DNA of 64,000 nucleotides, taken from NCBI GenBank assembly GCA_964438435.1, contig CAYTKY010000001.1, positions 7,459 through 71,458 on the forward strand, given 5' to 3'. Made by a program: the position numbers and the translations under genes. This stretch comes from Aquicella sp964438435. GTDB lineage: Bacteria > Pseudomonadota > Gammaproteobacteria > DSM-16500. Shown here piece after piece: positions 46,511-55,299 of this stretch. The first letter of the stretch is position 1; each line of letters begins with the position of its first letter. Below the pieces are notes generated by a model. The model ran no database searches and was not told the origin of the DNA. It saw only the letters and a list, made by a program, of their open reading frames with translations.

Positions 46511-47743
46511 ATGACTGAGCACGCTTCAACAAAAAAAAGCAGTTTCATGGAGTGGATTGACAAACGATATCCTTGGACTGAATTCATGCGTAAACACTTA
46601 ACGGAGTATTACGCACCTAAAAATTTTAATTTTTGGTATTTTTTCGGTTCATTTTCCTTACTGGTTTTCGTCATGCAAATTGTGACGGGGATTTGGTTGG
46701 TAATGGAATATACGCCGACAGCAGACGGTTCATTTGCTTCTGTGCAACATATCATGCGTGAAGTGCGCTATGGTTGGTTGTTGCGTTTTATGCACACGAC
46801 GGGTGCTTCAGCTTTCTTTGTCGTTGTTTATCTTCACATGTATCGTGCACTAATTTATGGTTCTTATCAAAAACCGCGTGAGTTAGTGTGGCTCATTGGG
46901 ATGGTGATTTACTTCATGCTGCTCATTGAAGCTTTCACTGGGTATGTATTGCCATGGGGACAAATGTCTTATTGGGGTGCAGCGGTGATCACTTCATTTG
47001 CAAGCGCAGTTCCTTACCTGGGTGATCTTATTCTCGTTTGGTTACGCGGTGGTTTTAGTGTATCGGGTGTGTCACTTCATCGTTTCTTTTCGCTGCATGT
47101 GATTGCGATTCCATTAGTGTTGGCTGTTTTAGTATTTGTGCATTTAGTTGCATTGCATCAAGTGGGGTCTAATAATCCAGATGGTATCGATATTAAAGAA
47201 AAGAAAAATAAAGAAGGCGTTCCTTTAGATGGTATTCCCTTTCATCCCTATTACACAGTGAAAGATTTAGTAGGCGTTGTTGTCTTCTTGTTTATATTTA
47301 GTTTAGTTGTTTTCTTTACGCCGACAATGGGTGGTGTATTTATTGAGCCAGATAATTTTGTTGCGGCTAATCCCATGGTGACACCGCCTGAAATTTCACC
47401 GGTGTGGTATATGACGCCTTTTTATGCCATGTTGCGTGCTATTCCGAATAAATTTTTAGGACTGGTCACCATGGCAGCGGCGATTGCTATCATGTTTGTT
47501 TTGCCATGGTTGGATCGTAGTCGTGTGAAATCGATTCGTTACAAAGGTGTCGCATCAAAAATAGCGATTGTTGTTTTTGTCATTTGTTTTATTAGTTTAG
47601 GATATCTTGGTCATGAATCCGTATCTGCGGCGCGAACGATATTGGCGCGCATTTTTACGGTAGGCTATTTTGCTTTCTTTTTACTAATGCCATTTTATAC
47701 TTCGATTGAAAAAACAAAACCATTACCAGAACGGGTTACATAA
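46511..47743 (+). CDS. petB: Cytochrome b of the bc1 complex
   Basis: Membrane subunit holding both b hemes and the quinol sites, 410 residues. Heme-ligating His pairs are in RFMHTTGASAFFVVVYLHM and RFFSLHVIAIPLV...VHLVALH. The Qo-site PEWY-type motif reads PPEISPVWYMTPFYAMLRAIP, so it appears as SPVW rather than PEWY, a deviation in the position normally shared by the family. It is followed after 1 base by the cytochrome c1 gene. Confidence 0.95.
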   Translation: MTEHASTKKSSFMEWIDKRYPWTEFMRKHLTEYYAPKNFNFWYFFGSFSLLVFVMQIVTGIWLVMEYTPTADGSFASVQHIMREVRYGWLLRFMHTTGASAFFVVVYLHMYRALIYGSYQKPRELVWLIGMVIYFMLLIEAFTGYVLPWGQMSYWGAAVITSFASAVPYLGDLILVWLRGGFSVSGVSLHRFFSLHVIAIPLVLAVLVFVHLVALHQVGSNNPDGIDIKEKKNKEGVPLDGIPFHPYYTVKDLVGVVVFLFIFSLVVFFTPTMGGVFIEPDNFVAANPMVTPPEISPVWYMTPFYAMLRAIPNKFLGLVTMAAAIAIMFVLPWLDRSRVKSIRYKGVASKIAIVVFVICFISLGYLGHESVSAARTILARIFTVGYFAFFLLMPFYTSIEKTKPLPERVT

Positions 47744-47744
47744 A

Positions 47745-48458
47745 ATGATGATGCGTTATCTATTAGCCATTGTTTTTATCTTTTTTTCTTCTCAATCCAT
47801 TTGGGCAGAAGATTTTAATGTTGAAAATTTGCAATTAGCATCTGCACCGATTCATCGTTCCGATATGGAATCGATTAAGCGCGGCGCAAAATTTTTTGCG
47901 ACTAATTGCATGTCGTGTCATACCTTGATTTATTTGCGTTACGATAAAGTTGCGCAAGAAGCGGGTATTACTTACGACAAAATGCCAATCAACGTGAAAT
48001 CATGGCCTTATGGCATCACGCCACCGGATTTATCGTTAGAAGCCAGTGTGCGCGGTGTGAATTGGATTTATACGTACTTGCATAGTTTTTATCAAGACAG
48101 CACAAGGCCGACCGGCGTCAACAATTTGCTTGTGCATAACACAGCGATGCCTGATATTTTGGCGCCTTATCAAGGTGATCAAGTAAGGGTTCCTGATCCT
48201 ATTTCAGATTTATTCAACCAAATCGAATGGTATGACGCAGTTAAACTTGTCAAACAAGGTAGTTTGAAACCGGATGAGTTTGATGCAACGATAGCCGACC
48301 TGGTTAACTTTCTTGCTTATGCAGCAGAGCCTTTTCATGCAGAGCAAGAGCGAATAGGGTGGTGGGTATTAGGATTTTTAGCAATTTTGTTTGTGATGAT
48401 GTATTTGCTGAAGCGTGAATATTGGAAAGATGTGAAAAAAAATAAAGAAGAGAAGTAA
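47745..48458 (+). CDS. petC: Cytochrome c1
   Basis: Heme-containing periplasmic subunit of the bc1 complex. From the ATG at 47745 it has 237 residues: a signal peptide ending SIWAED, the heme motif CMSCH (FATNCMSCHTLIYLRYD), a Met ligand region in the C-terminal half (HNTAMPDILAP) and a C-terminal membrane anchor (WWVLGFLAILFVMMYLL). The longer frame beginning at 47706 overlaps petB and is unlikely. A hairpin terminator follows. Confidence 0.93.
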   Translation: MMMRYLLAIVFIFFSSQSIWAEDFNVENLQLASAPIHRSDMESIKRGAKFFATNCMSCHTLIYLRYDKVAQEAGITYDKMPINVKSWPYGITPPDLSLEASVRGVNWIYTYLHSFYQDSTRPTGVNNLLVHNTAMPDILAPYQGDQVRVPDPISDLFNQIEWYDAVKLVKQGSLKPDEFDATIADLVNFLAYAAEPFHAEQERIGWWVLGFLAILFVMMYLLKREYWKDVKKNKEEK

Positions 48459-48470
48459 TCTGTCAGATTT

Positions 48471-48496
48471 ATCGCACGCCAAAAAGGGCGTGCGAT
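48471..48496. terminator. Hairpin terminator after petABC
   Basis: Perfect 10-base arms ATCGCACGCC and GGCGTGCGAT around AAAAAG, between the convergent petC and AroA-like genes. There is little T-run on either side, so strength is uncertain. Confidence 0.65.
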
Positions 48497-48526
48497 GATA
48501 GTAATTAGAAATAATAACGAGAGACA

Positions 48527-49837
48527 TTATCTGTGGGCCATGTGTCCTTGTTTAGTCTCGATTGTAAGTTGATCCCATAATTTCAGAAAATTAGAATTAT
48601 TTTTTGTGATGTGTGCGTGTTGAATGCGAATACCAGGAACTTTTAATCCAAGTAATAAAAAAGCTCGAGTAAGGTATTCATTGTGGTGTGCGTTGAGCAA
48701 TGCGCCTTGTGGAATGGTTGGAAAAATTTTTATTGAATGATCGTCTATTTCAATAGGAACATTCATTTTTGTGAATTCTAGTTTTAACAAAGCGAGTAGT
48801 TCATTTTCTTTTTTCTCAATTTCTCCAATATGAGTGATGTGTGTTGGTGAATTCGCAAATAATGCAATGACGACTAAGGTGAGAAAATTATCAGACATAT
48901 CGCGCATGCTGGCTTCGACACCATTTAATGTTGCAGGGCCTTTCAGCGTGAGCTCAGCTTTTGTTTCAAAAAGTTGGCAACCCATTTTTTTGAGGATAGA
49001 TAAAAATTTAAGATGATTCGATTGAGATAGACTTCGGTTTGTTAATGGCATGATGATGTTACCTTGAGTGAGAGCGGCAGCAGCAAAAAAATAACTAGCA
49101 ATCGAAAAATCAGGTTCAATAAAATAATCGCGTGCTCGATAGCTCTGAGGAGTTGGGATAATGAATCGATTGTTTTGCATTCGATGTACGAGCACGCCAA
49201 AATCTGCCATCATTTCGCAGGTAGCATGTATGAGATGTTTTTCATTTAATCCTGAAATGGCGAGGTGTAGTGGTGAGCGCATATAAGGTGCCATCATTAA
49301 TAATGCTGAAATAAACTGAGAATGAAATGACGTATCAATTTTTACATCCCCACCTTGCACCGTGTCTGCGCCAACGAGGGTGAAGGGCATATGCGTAATA
49401 TCATTAGGAATAAACTGAGCACCTTGTAGTGAAAGTAAATGAAATAATTTCTCGAGTGCTAATTTACGCAAAAAAGGAGTGCCATCAAAATAGTAAACGC
49501 CGGAAGAGCTTGCGCAAGCTGCCATTAAAAAACGGACGGTGGCCTTAGTTTTTTCACACCAAATAGAAGCTTGTTTTTTAGGTAATTTCCCGCCACTTCC
49601 TGCCACAATACAAGAAGAGGATTTCTCATCTAACTGAATCACAATGCCTACTTGATGTAATGCATTGATAAAAGTTTTGATTTCATCATTAACTAGCATG
49701 CCCGATATTTCTGATACACCATCTGCTAAAGCTGCCAAAAATAACGCACGATAAGTGATGCTTTCTGTGCCAGGAAGAGTGATTTTGGCTTGAATAGGTT
49801 CTCGCGCTGTGCGTATGATTTGTAGCATCAGCAACAC
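48527..49837 (-). CDS. Divergent AroA (EPSP synthase) homologue lacking catalytic residues
   Basis: A 436-residue protein with the full EPSP-synthase fold, but altered active site. Canonical LPGSKSxSNR reads LPGTESITYR: the PEP-binding Lys is Glu. GNAGTxxR becomes EKTKATVR, RERP is lost (TPFLRKLAL), VKETDR becomes KKENEL and NDHRMAM becomes HHNEYLT, losing two substrate arginines. Retained are SQF (HSQFISALLM), the EPDFSIASYFFAAAAL block and the Asp in MRDMSDNFLTL. The frame is intact, so the gene is under selection or newly decayed. A 3-phosphoshikimate/PEP transferase activity looks unlikely. Alternative role unknown. Confidence 0.8.
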   Translation of the reverse strand: MLLMLQIIRTAREPIQAKITLPGTESITYRALFLAALADGVSEISGMLVNDEIKTFINALHQVGIVIQLDEKSSSCIVAGSGGKLPKKQASIWCEKTKATVRFLMAACASSSGVYYFDGTPFLRKLALEKLFHLLSLQGAQFIPNDITHMPFTLVGADTVQGGDVKIDTSFHSQFISALLMMAPYMRSPLHLAISGLNEKHLIHATCEMMADFGVLVHRMQNNRFIIPTPQSYRARDYFIEPDFSIASYFFAAAALTQGNIIMPLTNRSLSQSNHLKFLSILKKMGCQLFETKAELTLKGPATLNGVEASMRDMSDNFLTLVVIALFANSPTHITHIGEIEKKENELLALLKLEFTKMNVPIEIDDHSIKIFPTIPQGALLNAHHNEYLTRAFLLLGLKVPGIRIQHAHITKNNSNFLKLWDQLTIETKQGHMAHR

Positions 49838-49915
49838 TCCTTTTTTATATTTTAATTATCGCATAAATCGGGATGGGCAGAAATGTTGTTTTCATCATTA
49901 GGTGAGAAAAAATAA

Positions 49916-51325
49916 ATGCAAAAAATAATCTTATCGGTTGAAGATATTAAACAATTAGAGCAAGTGAGTGCATTGAAATCAGAAAAATTATTTGATGAAG
50001 CCATATTAATACTATTCGATATTTTGCAACGGTATCCGGAATTCGCTGAAGGGTGGAATCATTTAGGTTCAATTTATTTTGCACAAGCAAAATGGATTGA
50101 AGCGATGGATGCTTATCAAAAAGCAACGATGATTCAAGCTGACTATATCGATGCTTATTATAATCTAGCGCTTGTGCTGACAAAATTAAAAAAAATAAAT
50201 GACGCGATGATGGCTTATCAAACAGTGATTCAACTCAATTCCGAGCATGCAGGTGCACAATTTCAGTTGGCTTGTCTTTTTATGCAAAAGGATCAATTTC
50301 AGAAAGCATTGAAATATTTTGCAATGGTTGAAGAAATTTATCCGCGACATTTTGAAACACAATCAAATTTAGCGACGTGTTTTTTGAAAACGGGCAAATG
50401 GTATCGTGCCATTCATCATTACTCAAAAGCCTTAGAAGTAGAGCCCGAAGATGCACAGATTTTATTTAACTTAGGTGTATTGCATATGCAACAAGGGCAT
50501 CCGAATGAAGCAATCCCCTTTTATTTGCGTGCAAATCGTGTTACGCCAAATGTATTTGCTATTCACTACAATCTAGGGGTGGCTTATCTCGCATTAAAAA
50601 ATCAGACAGAAGCGTTGCTGCATTTTTGTGAAGCAGAGCGCATCGAGCCATCAAATGAATCCGCGCATCACATGGTAATGATTTTAACGCAACAACGGCA
50701 TATTGCTGCATCACCTTTGCCTTATGTGCAATCGTTATTTGATGCTTATGCCGATCATTACGATGCGCATCTTTTACAAACATTGCAATATCGGGTGCCT
50801 GCCGAAATATATGACATGATCATGCCATTTTGTGATAGCGCAAAGAAAGCAATTCTTGATCTCGGATGTGGTACGGGATTGTGTGGTGAATTGTTTAAAC
50901 CAATAGCCCATTCATTGATTGGTGTGGATATTTCTAAAAAAATGTTAGAAAAGGCGGCATTAAAAAAAAAATATGATGAGCTAATTGAATCAGATATTTT
51001 AAATTTTCTTTTAGAAAAACAAATCGTATTTGATTTAATAATAGCAGGGGATGTATTGGTTTATTGGGGTGATTTGACACAATTATTTTTTTCAGTCGCA
51101 CAGGCATTGAAGCCAAACGGATTATTTGCATTTAATGTTGAAAAAAATGCGAAAGCAACGTATGAAATAATGAAATCAGGTCGATTTGCGCATGGTAAAG
51201 ATTATATTGATCAATTGGCGAGGGAAAATGGATTGCGCATTTTGCAATGTCAGGAGACGGTGTTGCGAACCCAAGATGCTGAATTTGTTTTGGGTTATCT
51301 ATATCTTTTGCAAAAAAGGATGTGA
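49916..51325 (+). CDS. TPR protein with C-terminal SAM-dependent methyltransferase
   Basis: A 469-residue fusion. Residues about 10-265 hold seven or so TPR units (for example GWNHLGSIYFAQAKWIEAMD and FNLGVLHMQQGHPNEAIPFY). Residues about 300-465 form a class I methyltransferase with the SAM motif ILDLGCGTGLCGELF (near 313), the acidic GVDISKKML and DLIIAGDVLVYWGD. It is probably cytosolic, with the TPRs presenting a protein partner. Substrate unknown. It is divergent from the AroA-like gene. Confidence 0.88.
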   Translation: MQKIILSVEDIKQLEQVSALKSEKLFDEAILILFDILQRYPEFAEGWNHLGSIYFAQAKWIEAMDAYQKATMIQADYIDAYYNLALVLTKLKKINDAMMAYQTVIQLNSEHAGAQFQLACLFMQKDQFQKALKYFAMVEEIYPRHFETQSNLATCFLKTGKWYRAIHHYSKALEVEPEDAQILFNLGVLHMQQGHPNEAIPFYLRANRVTPNVFAIHYNLGVAYLALKNQTEALLHFCEAERIEPSNESAHHMVMILTQQRHIAASPLPYVQSLFDAYADHYDAHLLQTLQYRVPAEIYDMIMPFCDSAKKAILDLGCGTGLCGELFKPIAHSLIGVDISKKMLEKAALKKKYDELIESDILNFLLEKQIVFDLIIAGDVLVYWGDLTQLFFSVAQALKPNGLFAFNVEKNAKATYEIMKSGRFAHGKDYIDQLARENGLRILQCQETVLRTQDAEFVLGYLYLLQKRM

Positions 51326-51407
51326 GTGTGCGAGGTGGCGCCTGAGCGTTGTGTGTGATAAATTTTAAGAATTCTCTTTTGACCGAAAATATCATTTAGG
51401 GATTATC

Positions 51408-52643
51408 ATGAAACGATATGTATTGTGGGGTTTGTTGATCCTTTCTTATTTTTTCCTAGTAGGTTGTGCATCAACATCGCGACCGGTGACACCCAATGTT
51501 GATCTAACGCGCGAAGGGTGGATGCCTTATGTGGATGTTAATCCGCATGCATGGTTGCGAGGGTCAGATAGATGGTTTATCAGCGGTGATCCTAATGCGC
51601 TTGAGGTAGCGAATCGACAAGCGCCTCTGTCTGCGGCCATTAGCACAATGAAAGTACGTGTTCCTGATTTTACCCAAATACAGGCTAACGGTGATTTTCA
51701 AGTACAGATTTTTGGTACTTATGGCCATAACACAGTTTTTATTTATGGCCCACAAGATGCGATTCGCCAAACAACAGTAGAAATGCGTGGAAACACGCTT
51801 TGTTTGGGGCAGCTAAAATATGGGGTTACCTCTAAAGTCATTATTCGAATTGGGATTAATCGTTTTACAGGGTTAATTCAAATGGGACGGGGATGCATTG
51901 AAGGTAATCAATTACATGCCGATAATTTATATGTCAGTTCGACCGGGATGGGAAATATTTATTTGGCTGGCAATATTAATTTGCGTCGTGTGTTAAATGC
52001 AGGGCGAGGTTCTATCAACATATTTGGTGCGACGACGCCTTTGCTTGACGTTAAAACAACGGGGATTGGAAACGTCAATGTAATCGGGAATGTGGGTGTC
52101 AGACAAATTACACATTATGGCAGCAATGATATTAATATCATCGGTGCCAATACAGCCGGATTAAGAATTTATTCAACAGGCAGAGGAAAAATTGGTATTA
52201 AAGGCCAAGTTAATCTTTGTAATGTTGTCACAAAAGGCAATACTTGCGTTTATATCATGAATGTAGGCGGCGGTAGTTTATATGCATATGCTTATGATAG
52301 ATCGAGCATAGGCTTAATGGGTGCGACGGATAAGTTGTTTGTTGATACGTATCAATATGCACAATTTCAAGGGCGTTATTTATGTTCGCGCAGTGCATTT
52401 GTTAGAGCGCATCAATGGTCGCATATTAATGTCACTGCAACAGAAAAAATCTTCGCAGCCGCTACGCATGATGCGAGTGTCTATTTCTTTGGCGCTCCGG
52501 CGATTATGTCGCAATTTGTCAGCGGGAATGGTGTCGTAATGCCGATTTGGTATCAGAATGCACGTGTTTGTCCTGTTTCTTATATTTATCCTTTCCCTTA
52601 TTTAGTGAAAGCATCTTCACCTCGGTTAGCAGGTGAAGGATAA
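51408..52643 (+). CDS. Lipoprotein with GIN-type (DUF2807-like) beta-helix domain
   Basis: A 411-residue lipoprotein. The signal peptide ends in the lipobox LVGC (about residues 17-20), followed by ASTSRP; the residue after Cys is Ala, favouring outer-membrane sorting. The rest looks like the DUF2807 head-GIN domain: repeated beta strands with Gly/Asn-rich turns (QIQANGDFQVQIFGTYG, LYVSSTGMGNIYLAGNI, VKTTGIGNVNVIGNVG). Such proteins are surface-exposed adhesin-like or unknown. It is monocistronic, followed by a hairpin. Confidence 0.8.
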   Translation: MKRYVLWGLLILSYFFLVGCASTSRPVTPNVDLTREGWMPYVDVNPHAWLRGSDRWFISGDPNALEVANRQAPLSAAISTMKVRVPDFTQIQANGDFQVQIFGTYGHNTVFIYGPQDAIRQTTVEMRGNTLCLGQLKYGVTSKVIIRIGINRFTGLIQMGRGCIEGNQLHADNLYVSSTGMGNIYLAGNINLRRVLNAGRGSINIFGATTPLLDVKTTGIGNVNVIGNVGVRQITHYGSNDINIIGANTAGLRIYSTGRGKIGIKGQVNLCNVVTKGNTCVYIMNVGGGSLYAYAYDRSSIGLMGATDKLFVDTYQYAQFQGRYLCSRSAFVRAHQWSHINVTATEKIFAAATHDASVYFFGAPAIMSQFVSGNGVVMPIWYQNARVCPVSYIYPFPYLVKASSPRLAGEG

Positions 52644-52654
52644 GGTGAAGATCG

Positions 52655-52677
52655 GGTGGGCAAGGTGTGTGCCCACC
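52655..52677. terminator. Hairpin between lipoprotein gene and sppA
   Basis: Arms GGTGGGCA and TGCCCACC around a seven-base loop, between convergent genes. It can serve both directions. Confidence 0.6.
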
Positions 52678-52687
52678 TGGCAGAGCG

Positions 52688-53608
52688 TCAAGCATAAAGA
52701 TAAATGGAAGTGTCTAGCATGCTATGCAAGGGTCCTTCTAAGAAGCGTAAAAAATTAGAATCCGTCGTATATTCTTTATAATGCATCGTATTAAATTCTT
52801 TTTGCATGGTGTCGGTCAGATTGCCTAATCCATCGATCAAGCCAAACTTTAATGCAGTTTTTCCAGACCAAAAATCACCGTTAAACAATGAAGCAGGATC
52901 TACTTTGAGTTTTCCTTTTCGACCGGCCAAAACGGCTTGCACAAAGTTTTCGTGTACTTCTCCAATTACTTCATTTATTTTTTTAAGATCTTCTGGATTT
53001 TGTGGCAAAAAGGGATCTAGGCGATCTTTATCAGCGCCAGCCGTATAAACACGACGTTCAACGCCAATTTTTTTCATCAAATCGACAAAACCAAAACCTT
53101 TAACAATCACGCCGATTGAACCAGTGATTGTGTTGGGGTTCACATAAATCTTATCTGCGGCAACAGCAACAAAATAAGCGCCTGATGTTAAAAGATCTTC
53201 ACCTACAATAATGACCTTTTTGTGATATTTTTGTTTGAAAGTGATGATGGCATCGTGAATGATGGATGCTTGAACCGGTGTGCCGCCAGGCGAATTGATA
53301 TCAATCACAATACCTTCGGCATTTTTGTCTTTGAAAGCGTCTTCTAGAACGGGAACAATTTCTACGGCTGAAAAATCTCGACCGGGTGCAATCATGCCAT
53401 CTAAGCGAATCAAGGCAACGTATTTTTTCCCGAGCAAGGTATCGCTGGGCTTACCTTGAAATAAATTGGAAATACTGACAACAAAAAAGAGGATTAAAAT
53501 AAAAAAAAGGAAAAATCGAATATTTTTCCAACGTCGATCTACGCGTTTTTCTTTCAGTAAATCTTGTGCTAGTGCATTTAAAATTTCATTTTGATTCTGA
53601 TCTGGCAT
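52688..53608 (-). CDS. sppA: Signal peptide peptidase SppA, short form
   Basis: Inner-membrane serine protease of family S49 that degrades cleaved signal peptides. At 306 residues it is the single-domain form. An N-terminal membrane helix (about 30-48) precedes the protease domain with VIDINSPGGTPVQASIIHD, the nucleophile region LLTSGAYFVAVAADKIYVNP and TGSIGVIVKGFGF. The catalytic Lys is expected in the following helix. Genes for the cytochrome oxidase start divergently 110 bases upstream. Confidence 0.92.
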   Translation of the reverse strand: MPDQNQNEILNALAQDLLKEKRVDRRWKNIRFFLFFILILFFVVSISNLFQGKPSDTLLGKKYVALIRLDGMIAPGRDFSAVEIVPVLEDAFKDKNAEGIVIDINSPGGTPVQASIIHDAIITFKQKYHKKVIIVGEDLLTSGAYFVAVAADKIYVNPNTITGSIGVIVKGFGFVDLMKKIGVERRVYTAGADKDRLDPFLPQNPEDLKKINEVIGEVHENFVQAVLAGRKGKLKVDPASLFNGDFWSGKTALKFGLIDGLGNLTDTMQKEFNTMHYKEYTTDSNFLRFLEGPLHSMLDTSIYLYA

Positions 53609-53718
53609 AATTTTTTTATTCCCATGGTTTTATTCAATGAAAAGTGCCGCTATAATTCGCCCACACGAATTGACGTGACTCAACAATAATTAACCGTATA
53701 TTCACGGAAGGAGATAGC

Positions 53719-55299
53719 GTGCGACAACGTATACAATCTACCTTGTTTGCTTTACTAGCCGCAAGTAGCGCAGCAAATGCAGAGACAACTTTGAATTTGA
53801 CCGAAGGGGTTTCGCCGATTAGTCATGATATTTATGATTTGCACATGACTGTTTTTTGGATTTGCGTCATCATCGGCGTATTGGTTTTTGGTGTGATGAT
53901 TTATTCGATGATTTATCATCGCAAATCAAAAGGCGCGGTTCCCGCTCAATTTCATTCGCATCCTTGGCTAGAAATTACGTGGACGATTGTGCCCGCGCTT
54001 ATTTTGGTGGTCATGGCGATTCCTGCGACGAAAGTATTATTCAATATGAATAATACAGATAAAGAAGCATTAACAATCAAAATTACGGGTTACCAATGGA
54101 AATGGCATTACGAATATCTTGAAGATAATGTCCAGTTTTTTAGTAATTTAATTAAGCTCAATCCTAATGATAAACATTATCTGCGCGAAGTAGATCATCC
54201 ATTAGTTGTGCCAATTCATAAAAAAATTCGCTTTCTGATCACATCAAATGATGTGAACCATGCCTGGTGGGTGCCTGATTTAGGGGTGAAGCGCGATGCG
54301 ATTGCTGGGCTTATTAACGAAGGTTGGACCATTATCGACAAACCAGGTGTTTATCGCGGTCAATGCGCGGAACTTTGTGGCATCAATCATGCTTATATGC
54401 CTATTGTTGTCGTTGCAACAACCGAACAAGGTTACAAAGATTGGATTGCGCAGCAGAAGGGTCAAGCAACCCAAGGAGAAGCAGAAACCAATAAAGTTTG
54501 GGCAATGCAAGAATTAATGACAAAAGGCGAGCAAATTTACTCGCGTGTTTGTGCGGCTTGCCATCAACCGGGTGGTGTGGGTTTACCGCCGACTTTCCCT
54601 GCATTGAAGGGTAGTAAAATTGCAACGGGTCCGATTGCCGATCACGTTAATATTGTGTTGAATGGTAAAACAGGTACGGCGATGCAAGCCTTTAAAACAC
54701 AATTATCAGATGTGGAATTGGCTTCGATTATTACTTATGAAAGAAATGCTTTTGGAAATAACACAGGCACCATGATCCAGCCTATTCAAATTAAAGCACT
54801 GCGTGATGGTAAATCGATAGATGAAGCTTTAGCGATTAAGCCGTCTGCGGCAGCGCAACCTGTCGCAGCACAACCTGTCGCAGCGCAACCTGTCGCAGCA
54901 CAACCTGTCGCAGCACAACCTGTCGCAGCGCAACCTATGACAGCCCCAACAGATGAATTAAAAGCCGCGATGGTGCGTGGTGAAAAAGTATATTCTTCGA
55001 TTTGTGCGGCTTGTCATCAGCCGACTGGAATGGGGTTGCCTCCTACTTTCCCTGCATTAAAAGGCGGGGTTATTGTGATGGGCCCTGTTGCGGGTCATAT
55101 CAATCAGGTAATGAATGGGAAGCCAGGTACAGCGATGGTGCCATTCAAGGATCAATTAAATGATCAAGATCTCGCTGATGTCATCACCTATGAACGCAAT
55201 GCTTGGGGTAATAACACAGGTACATTAGTTAAACCCGAAGACATTAAAGCTGCACGTCAGCAATTGCAAAATAATAAGCAAGAGGGAGCAAAATCATGA
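53719..55299 (+). CDS. coxB: Cytochrome c oxidase subunit II fused to two cytochrome c domains
   Basis: A 526-residue periplasmic/membrane subunit. After a signal peptide (to about 21) come two membrane helices (about 40-65 and 85-105) and the CuA domain with GQCAELCGINHAYMP (Cys x3 Cys pattern, His and Met). Cytochrome c domain 1 has CAACH at 278-282, and domain 2 has CAACH at 429-433; each has a GTAM Met ligand. A linker of six AAQPV units (about 378-407) separates them. The two domains are near-duplicates. The start is GTG with GGAGA upstream. It overlaps coxA by 4 bases. Confidence 0.95.
   Translation: MRQRIQSTLFALLAASSAANAETTLNLTEGVSPISHDIYDLHMTVFWICVIIGVLVFGVMIYSMIYHRKSKGAVPAQFHSHPWLEITWTIVPALILVVMAIPATKVLFNMNNTDKEALTIKITGYQWKWHYEYLEDNVQFFSNLIKLNPNDKHYLREVDHPLVVPIHKKIRFLITSNDVNHAWWVPDLGVKRDAIAGLINEGWTIIDKPGVYRGQCAELCGINHAYMPIVVVATTEQGYKDWIAQQKGQATQGEAETNKVWAMQELMTKGEQIYSRVCAACHQPGGVGLPPTFPALKGSKIATGPIADHVNIVLNGKTGTAMQAFKTQLSDVELASIITYERNAFGNNTGTMIQPIQIKALRDGKSIDEALAIKPSAAAQPVAAQPVAAQPVAAQPVAAQPVAAQPMTAPTDELKAAMVRGEKVYSSICAACHQPTGMGLPPTFPALKGGVIVMGPVAGHINQVMNGKPGTAMVPFKDQLNDQDLADVITYERNAWGNNTGTLVKPEDIKAARQQLQNNKQEGAKS
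54850..54939 (+). repeat. 15-bp tandem repeat encoding AAQPV
   Basis: Six copies of a 15-base unit, differing only by gca/gcg at one codon, coding for the Ala/Pro-rich linker between the two cytochrome c domains of CoxB. A flexible spacer; likely length-variable between strains. Confidence 0.9.
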
